Of a DNA stretch of 9,133 nt, positions 6,532-9,133 are shown piece by piece (the stretch's first letter is position 1; each line of letters begins with the position of its first letter). The notes under the pieces are model-generated. The model did not search any database. It saw only the letters and a program-made list of their open reading frames with translations, and was not told the origin of the DNA. Source of the stretch: Thermoplasmata archaeon (GTDB lineage Archaea > Thermoplasmatota > Thermoplasmata > Thermoplasmatales > Thermoplasmataceae); NCBI GenBank assembly GCA_021797955.1, contig JAJZYV010000047.1, forward strand, positions 1 through 9,133. The letters are read 5' to 3'. Both the position numbers and the translations under genes were made by a program.

Positions 6532-6543
6532 TATTTATATATA
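6532..6543 (-). promoter_or_regulatory. TATA box of the prs-kptA operon
   Basis: The minus strand TATATATAAATA lies 22-33 nt upstream of the prs ATG. This is a near-ideal archaeal TATA element whose spacing would place transcription initiation at or next to the ATG. Confidence 0.65.
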
Positions 6544-6551
6544 TTGAAGTT

Positions 6552-6564
6552 TACATTCAATGTA
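6552..6564. promoter_or_regulatory. 13-bp palindrome upstream of the prs TATA box (possible operator)
   Basis: TACATT-C-AATGTA is a perfect 6+1+6 inverted repeat. It ends 8 bp upstream of the TATA box as read on the minus strand, where activators or repressors of archaeal promoters often bind. Symmetry is observed; function is inferred. Confidence 0.3.
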
Positions 6565-6583
6565 GGTTTTCGTTAAAATCCTA

Positions 6584-6598
6584 ATGTCCCATGGACAT
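6584..6598 (-). terminator. Small hairpin after the uracil-DNA glycosylase gene (weak terminator candidate)
   Basis: ATGTCC-CAT-GGACAT forms a 6-bp stem with a 3-nt loop, beginning 12 nt past the stop of the minus-strand UDG gene. On that strand it is followed by AGGATTTTAACG, with only a short T-run. It separates the UDG gene from the prs promoter. Archaeal terminators rely mainly on T-runs, so this is a weak call. Confidence 0.2.
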
Positions 6599-6610
6599 CG
6601 AACGATTCAA

Positions 6611-7285
6611 TCATTCAATGGAGAATTTTTTCGCTTTTTTGCAAATGTCTGTGAATTCATCCTTGGTAATTCTTCCTGTATTTACGTTCCTTGGGCTGGG
6701 GTGAAAAACAGCCATTATTACCAAATTTCCAGTCTTTTGAACAAAGCCGTTGGAGAACCTAAATCCCTTTACATTAAAATCGAGTCGTGAAAGAGCGGAA
6801 ATTGTGGAGTCAAAGGCCAGCTTTCCCATGCATAATATTACCTTAAGGTTTTTCATGAGTTTAATTTCTCTTTCCAGAAAAGAAAGGCAATTGTCAACTT
6901 CCCGTTTATCTGGCTTATTTTCAGGAGGGACACACCTGACAGCCAGAGATATGTAAGTATTGATGTATTCTAAGCCATCATCAGCTTTTAACGAACTATT
7001 CATGCTTGTTATTCCTGCAGAATACAGGCATTCCATGAGGAATTCTGAGCTCTTATCTCCTGTAAAAACCCTTCCAGTTCTGTTTGCACCAGAAGCTGCA
7101 GGAGCCAACCCAACCAGCAAAAGTGAACCAATGATGGCGCCATATCCTGTGACTGGCTTTCTCCAGAATATCTCGTTCGCGTATTTTCTGGTATCCTTTA
7201 GTACTGAGTTTCGGAATTCAACGAGTCTACTGCACTTCTTACAGTCCATGATCTCACGATTAAGGATAGACAAATCTTCATTCAT
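6611..7285 (-). CDS. Uracil-DNA glycosylase, family 5 (UDGb type, 4Fe-4S)
   Basis: The enzyme excises uracil, and in this family often other deaminated bases, from DNA to start base-excision repair. In the long reading frame, numbered from an ATG at 7336, GLAPAASGANRTGR (76-89) and FTGD (91-94) are the family-5 motif 1. It has Ala where family-1 enzymes carry a catalytic Asp. HPSPRNVNTGRIT (212-224) is the C-terminal motif. Cys32, Cys35, Cys135 and Cys150 are the 4Fe-4S ligands. I prefer the start at residue 18 (ATG 7283-7285), giving 224 residues. It places the first Cys 14 residues after the Met, as in the Thermus UDGb, and has a TATA box (7307-7317) at leaderless spacing. The longer start adds 17 residues with no family similarity that I can see. 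The usual His-Gly before the last strand appears as Asn196-Gly. The gene lies upstream of prs on the same strand, but prs has its own promoter. Confidence 0.9.
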   Translation of the reverse strand: MNEDLSILNREIMDCKKCSRLVEFRNSVLKDTRKYANEIFWRKPVTGYGAIIGSLLLVGLAPAASGANRTGRVFTGDKSSEFLMECLYSAGITSMNSSLKADDGLEYINTYISLAVRCVPPENKPDKREVDNCLSFLEREIKLMKNLKVILCMGKLAFDSTISALSRLDFNVKGFRFSNGFVQKTGNLVIMAVFHPSPRNVNTGRITKDEFTDICKKAKKFSIE

Positions 7286-7306
7286 GCACTGAGACATTAC
7301 CAGACA

Positions 7307-7317
7307 TTTTAAAATAT
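7307..7317 (-). promoter_or_regulatory. TATA box supporting the internal start of the UDG gene
   Basis: The minus strand ATATTTTAAAA lies 22-32 nt upstream of the ATG at 7285. The spacing matches the other leaderless promoters in the window. It falls inside the longer reading frame that starts at 7336, which argues against that longer start. Confidence 0.5.
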
Positions 7318-7395
7318 CTTTACCTTCACTTACCATGTTTTACATTTTCCGTAAAAACAACACTTTGACTATTTCTGCACGTTAGTGCTGGGTCT

Positions 7396-7451
7396 GCCAT
7401 CTGTCTAAATCGATCCGTAATGGATAAAACTCGTTTAAATATTTAGATGGC
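7396..7451. repeat. Imperfect inverted repeat, candidate structured RNA or remnant element
   Basis: GCCATCT (7396-7402) pairs with AGATGGC (7445-7451). After a 4-nt bulge, AAAT (7407-7410) pairs with ATTT (7441-7444). Inside, ATCC-GTAAT-GGAT (7413-7425) forms a small hairpin. The element lies in the roughly 290-bp spacer between the divergent UDG and membrane-protein genes. The rest of that spacer (7318-7545) shows no gene or known RNA to me. A palindromic TTTAAATATTTA at 7433-7444 overlaps one arm and could act as a TATA box. It may be a small RNA, a tiny mobile-element relic or chance. Confidence 0.3.
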
Positions 7452-7545
7452 TTTCTGGCAACAGTCGACAAGGTCATCAGAATTAGCGATCTAACCTCCC
7501 TGTCCTAGAAGAATGTCAGGATATCAAATGAGAAATTTTGGAATA

Positions 7546-7555
7546 TTATAAATAA
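7546..7555 (+). promoter_or_regulatory. TATA box of the orphan membrane-protein gene
   Basis: TTATAAATAA lies 22-31 nt upstream of the ATG at 7577, with no Shine-Dalgarno in between, consistent with a leaderless transcript. Confidence 0.55.
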
Positions 7556-7576
7556 ATCATTCCCATTAACATCTTT

Positions 7577-8035
7577 ATGAAAATAACCTCTGTTGGCGCT
7601 GGAATTCTATTCATAGCAGCTTACACAGGAATTTATTTTTACACTCCAAGAAATCTGCTTGGTCACATATTTTTGTTACCCTTGCTGGTGGTGGGCCTAT
7701 TTCTCTTCGCTACAGGTGCAAGAACAAAGAGCACAAAAAAATTAGGTAAAAAAGCCGACCAATCAATATTAGATGGAATAATAAACATCGGAACTCAAAA
7801 GATTAAAAGAGGAGATATTTCAATCGACCAAAATGGTTTTGAGACTTTAATGGAAAAATTGAAGAAATTTGTTGTTGATCAACAGGAAGTGCCAGAATTT
7901 GGCTTTAACTCCCTTTATCTTAAATTTAAAAACGAATATGAAGCCGAAACCAGTGCCGAGTCCATCAGAAAAATGGGGATATCATGCAAGCCCATTCAAG
8001 ATAGGGGAAAATATTACGTAATGATAGAATTCTAA
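7577..8035 (+). CDS. Hypothetical membrane-anchored protein with two N-terminal helices
   Basis: I do not recognise the family. The 152-residue product has two hydrophobic helices at about 4-22 and 27-47, joined by a short loop (TPRNLLG). A basic stretch (RTKSTKKLGKK, 49-59) follows and by the positive-inside rule places the rest in the cytoplasm. Residues 60-152 form a soluble, charged domain with predicted helices around 64-75 and 86-100 and a closing strand (KYYVMIEF). There are no cysteine pairs, nucleotide-binding motifs or obvious catalytic residues. The ATG at 7577 has a well-placed TATA box, and the codon use looks like the neighbours', so I take it as a real expressed gene. It stands alone between two non-coding spacers, so context gives no function. 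Confidence 0.65.
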   Translation: MKITSVGAGILFIAAYTGIYFYTPRNLLGHIFLLPLLVVGLFLFATGARTKSTKKLGKKADQSILDGIINIGTQKIKRGDISIDQNGFETLMEKLKKFVVDQQEVPEFGFNSLYLKFKNEYEAETSAESIRKMGISCKPIQDRGKYYVMIEF

Positions 8036-8093
8036 ATGAACAGAAACTGAGCCGTATAATAAATGAAATGTTTTAATACAGCGTAAATCTGTT

Positions 8094-8143
8094 ATGAGAT
8101 AAGAGAGGATTGTTCTCAGGGCATTCATAGCCTCAAATCTCAT
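8094..8143. other. Intergenic stem-loop, candidate structured RNA
   Basis: ATGAGAT (8094-8100) pairs with ATCTCAT (8137-8143). Inside this, GAGG (8105-8108) pairs with CCTC (8131-8134), leaving a 22-nt loop that can itself form a GGC/GCC mini-stem. It lies in the 263-bp spacer between the orphan membrane protein and the DtxR gene. I see no promoter clearly serving it, so it may be chance. The remaining spacer holds AGGGGTGGGTAGTTGAC (8218-8234; see findings) and the DtxR-gene promoter. Confidence 0.22.
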
Positions 8144-8272
8144 CAAGACAAACCCATTCGCAATCAGTCTTTACTCAGAAAATAGCCCTTCAGGAGATGA
8201 TTTTTGATCTACTGTTTAGGGGTGGGTAGTTGACAATGGGTGTCGCCTGACAGTCACACATATCGATAGAAC

Positions 8273-8294
8273 AAAATTAATATGTAAAATTAAT
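8273..8294 (+). promoter_or_regulatory. Promoter and possible operator of the DtxR-type regulator gene
   Basis: AAAATTAAT occurs twice, at 8273-8281 and 8286-8294, just before the ATG at 8299. Because ATTAAT is its own reverse complement, the pair is also an inverted repeat with a 7-bp centre. The first copy, at about -26 to -18, fits a TATA box for a leaderless mRNA. The twofold symmetry would suit binding by a dimeric regulator, possibly autoregulation by the encoded protein. This is inference. Confidence 0.4.
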
Positions 8295-8298
8295 CTAG

Positions 8299-8940
8299 AT
8301 GACTGTGCCTCTCTCAGTCACGACAGAAGATTATCTTAAAACCATTCACGAATTAACGGAGTATAAAGGCTATGCATCTCTCATCAACATTTCTCAAATT
8401 CTCGGTTCCTCAAGGCAGAGCGCCTATGACGAAATTAGCATACTGCTGGAAAGAGATTATGTCTATAGGCATGCTAGAGGGAAATATAAATTAACAACTA
8501 CAGGTAAATTACAGGCAAATGCTTTTCTCAGGAAACACAGGGTTGCGGAAATACTACTATGGAAAGGTTTAGAGATGAGATGGTCAGATCTTGATGATCA
8601 GGCAATGGGCATAGAGCACGGAATGACTGAAGAAATTATTGAAAAGGTGTGCAAAAAATATCAATGCGACCATTGTCCACATGGAAATCCAATTCCGGAC
8701 AGAAATGGATTCGTGAAACACGAAAATGAGTATCTATTCGCTTCAATGAGAACTGGGGAAGACTATAAATTTGGAAGGGTAATATTTGAAACTCCATCCG
8801 TTCTAAAATATCTTGAGGGGATTGAACTTCTTCCTGGGATAAGTTTAAAAAAAGTAGACGAGAACTCAGTCGAATTCAAATCAAAGAGAATCGTCTTACC
8901 ATCGGAAGTAATAAAATCTGTGAGATTTTTAAAAAATTAA
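8299..8940 (+). CDS. DtxR/IdeR-family metal-dependent transcriptional regulator
   Basis: The 213-residue protein has the family's three parts. A winged helix-turn-helix spans about 5-70 (TTEDYLKTIHELTEYKGYA, then ISQILGSSRQSAYDEI and a wing near RGKYKLT). A helical dimerisation and metal-binding domain spans about 71-140, and an SH3-like FeoA domain about 148-213. Metal residues by comparison with DtxR/MntR are Asp11, Met103, Glu106 and His107 for the primary site, with His80 and Glu84 in the second site. The CPHGNPIP segment (126-133), preceded by Cys123, is typical of archaeal IdeR-like proteins. It probably represses iron or manganese uptake genes when the metal is bound. No transporter or storage gene adjoins it, so the regulon lies elsewhere. 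The ATG at 8299 has no Shine-Dalgarno and follows a repeated AAAATTAAT promoter region. Its stop overlaps the convergent gene by 4 bp. Confidence 0.88.
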   Translation: MTVPLSVTTEDYLKTIHELTEYKGYASLINISQILGSSRQSAYDEISILLERDYVYRHARGKYKLTTTGKLQANAFLRKHRVAEILLWKGLEMRWSDLDDQAMGIEHGMTEEIIEKVCKKYQCDHCPHGNPIPDRNGFVKHENEYLFASMRTGEDYKFGRVIFETPSVLKYLEGIELLPGISLKKVDENSVEFKSKRIVLPSEVIKSVRFLKN

Positions 8941-9133
8941 TTCAATATTGGGTCATTTTTCAAGTTGCTTGATTCCTTTGACATTATTATTCCAATGATT
9001 AATATTATTGCACCTATGAAGAGAAACAATAACCATGAAATTGAATCGCTGTTGAAGAAGCCATGACCTCCCAATAACAATACGGCAGAGATTCCGAAAC
9101 TAGCTGGCACAGCTGCACCATTATACACAACAC
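8937..9133 (-). CDS. Membrane protein, C-terminal part (5' end beyond the window)
   Basis: The minus-strand frame is open from the window edge to a TAA at 8937-8939. A GTG at 9126-9128 could be a start giving 63 residues. However, no stop precedes it within the window and the sequence already reads as mid-protein, so I treat it as partial. Two hydrophobic helices are visible (about GISAVLLLGGHGFF and SWLLFLFIGAIILIIGIIM), followed by a short polar tail (SKESSNLKNDPILN). This looks like the end of a polytopic membrane protein, but I cannot name the family. It is convergent with the DtxR-type gene, with a 4-bp overlap at the stops. Confidence 0.5.
   Translation of the reverse strand, partial: VVYNGAAVPASFGISAVLLLGGHGFFNSDSISWLLFLFIGAIILIIGIIMSKESSNLKNDPILN

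Noticed and set aside
6960..7292. 110-codon plus-strand open frame antisense to the uracil-DNA glycosylase gene
   Set aside because: It lies within a gene with clear family motifs on the minus strand and its own product looks like nothing known, so it is a shadow frame.
7433..7444. TTTAAATATTTA as a promoter for an unseen gene
   Set aside because: It is palindromic and overlaps the inverted repeat at 7396-7451. No start codon or RNA follows at a sensible distance on either strand.
8200..8260. Possible C/D-box RNA around AGATGATTT and CCTGACAG
   Set aside because: The box C candidate deviates at two positions and no internal D' or C' boxes are visible.
1..9133. CRISPR array, intact insertion sequence, toxin-antitoxin or defence island
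   Set aside because: No regularly spaced repeats, transposase, integrase, nuclease cluster or small toxin-antitoxin pair can be seen; the genes are mainly housekeeping.

Overview
The window looks archaeal and most likely comes from an acidophilic Thermoplasmatales-type Euryarchaeon. Three things point there. The genes include a KptA-type tRNA 2'-phosphotransferase with a zinc ribbon, a family-5 uracil-DNA glycosylase, a DtxR/IdeR regulator and a tRNA-Pro without an encoded CCA. Most start codons lie about 20-35 nt downstream of an AT-rich TATA-like box with no Shine-Dalgarno, which suggests leaderless mRNAs. The DNA is AT-rich and tightly packed, with tail-to-tail gene ends that touch or overlap. 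The lineage is an inference from gene content, not a measured match.

Layout. 1-181 (+) is the 3' end of a membrane protein, tentatively cytochrome bd oxidase subunit I. It abuts a convergent stand-alone AAA-assoc_C winged-helix protein (182-649, -, TTG start). A divergent promoter region then leads to a 12-helix APC permease with a C-terminal CBS pair (820-2646, +). A tRNA-Pro(UGG) follows on the minus strand (2809-2881), then about 380 bp with no clear gene but with a possible decayed or very small membrane reading frame. 3263-4939 (+) is an Old Yellow Enzyme/2,4-dienoyl-CoA-reductase-like flavoprotein whose NAD(P)H subdomain looks degraded. Its end overlaps the convergent prs-kptA operon (6510-4917, -), and upstream of that lies a family-5 UDG on the same strand (7285-6611). 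A structured spacer precedes an orphan two-helix membrane protein (7577-8035, +). Another spacer precedes a DtxR/IdeR-type metal regulator (8299-8940, +), whose end overlaps a minus-strand membrane protein cut by the window edge.

How it fits together. This is mostly chromosomal housekeeping: PRPP synthesis coupled to RNA 2'-phosphate removal, uracil repair, a tRNA, amino-acid uptake, flavin redox chemistry and metal-responsive regulation. I see no CRISPR array, intact insertion sequence, toxin-antitoxin pair or defence cluster, and no convincing new multi-gene system. The points most worth a second look are family-level oddities (CBS-gated permease, degraded FadH-like C-terminus, KptA lacking expected catalytic residues, mixed DtxR metal site, C at tRNA position 55), several promoter-proximal palindromes and two structured intergenic stretches.
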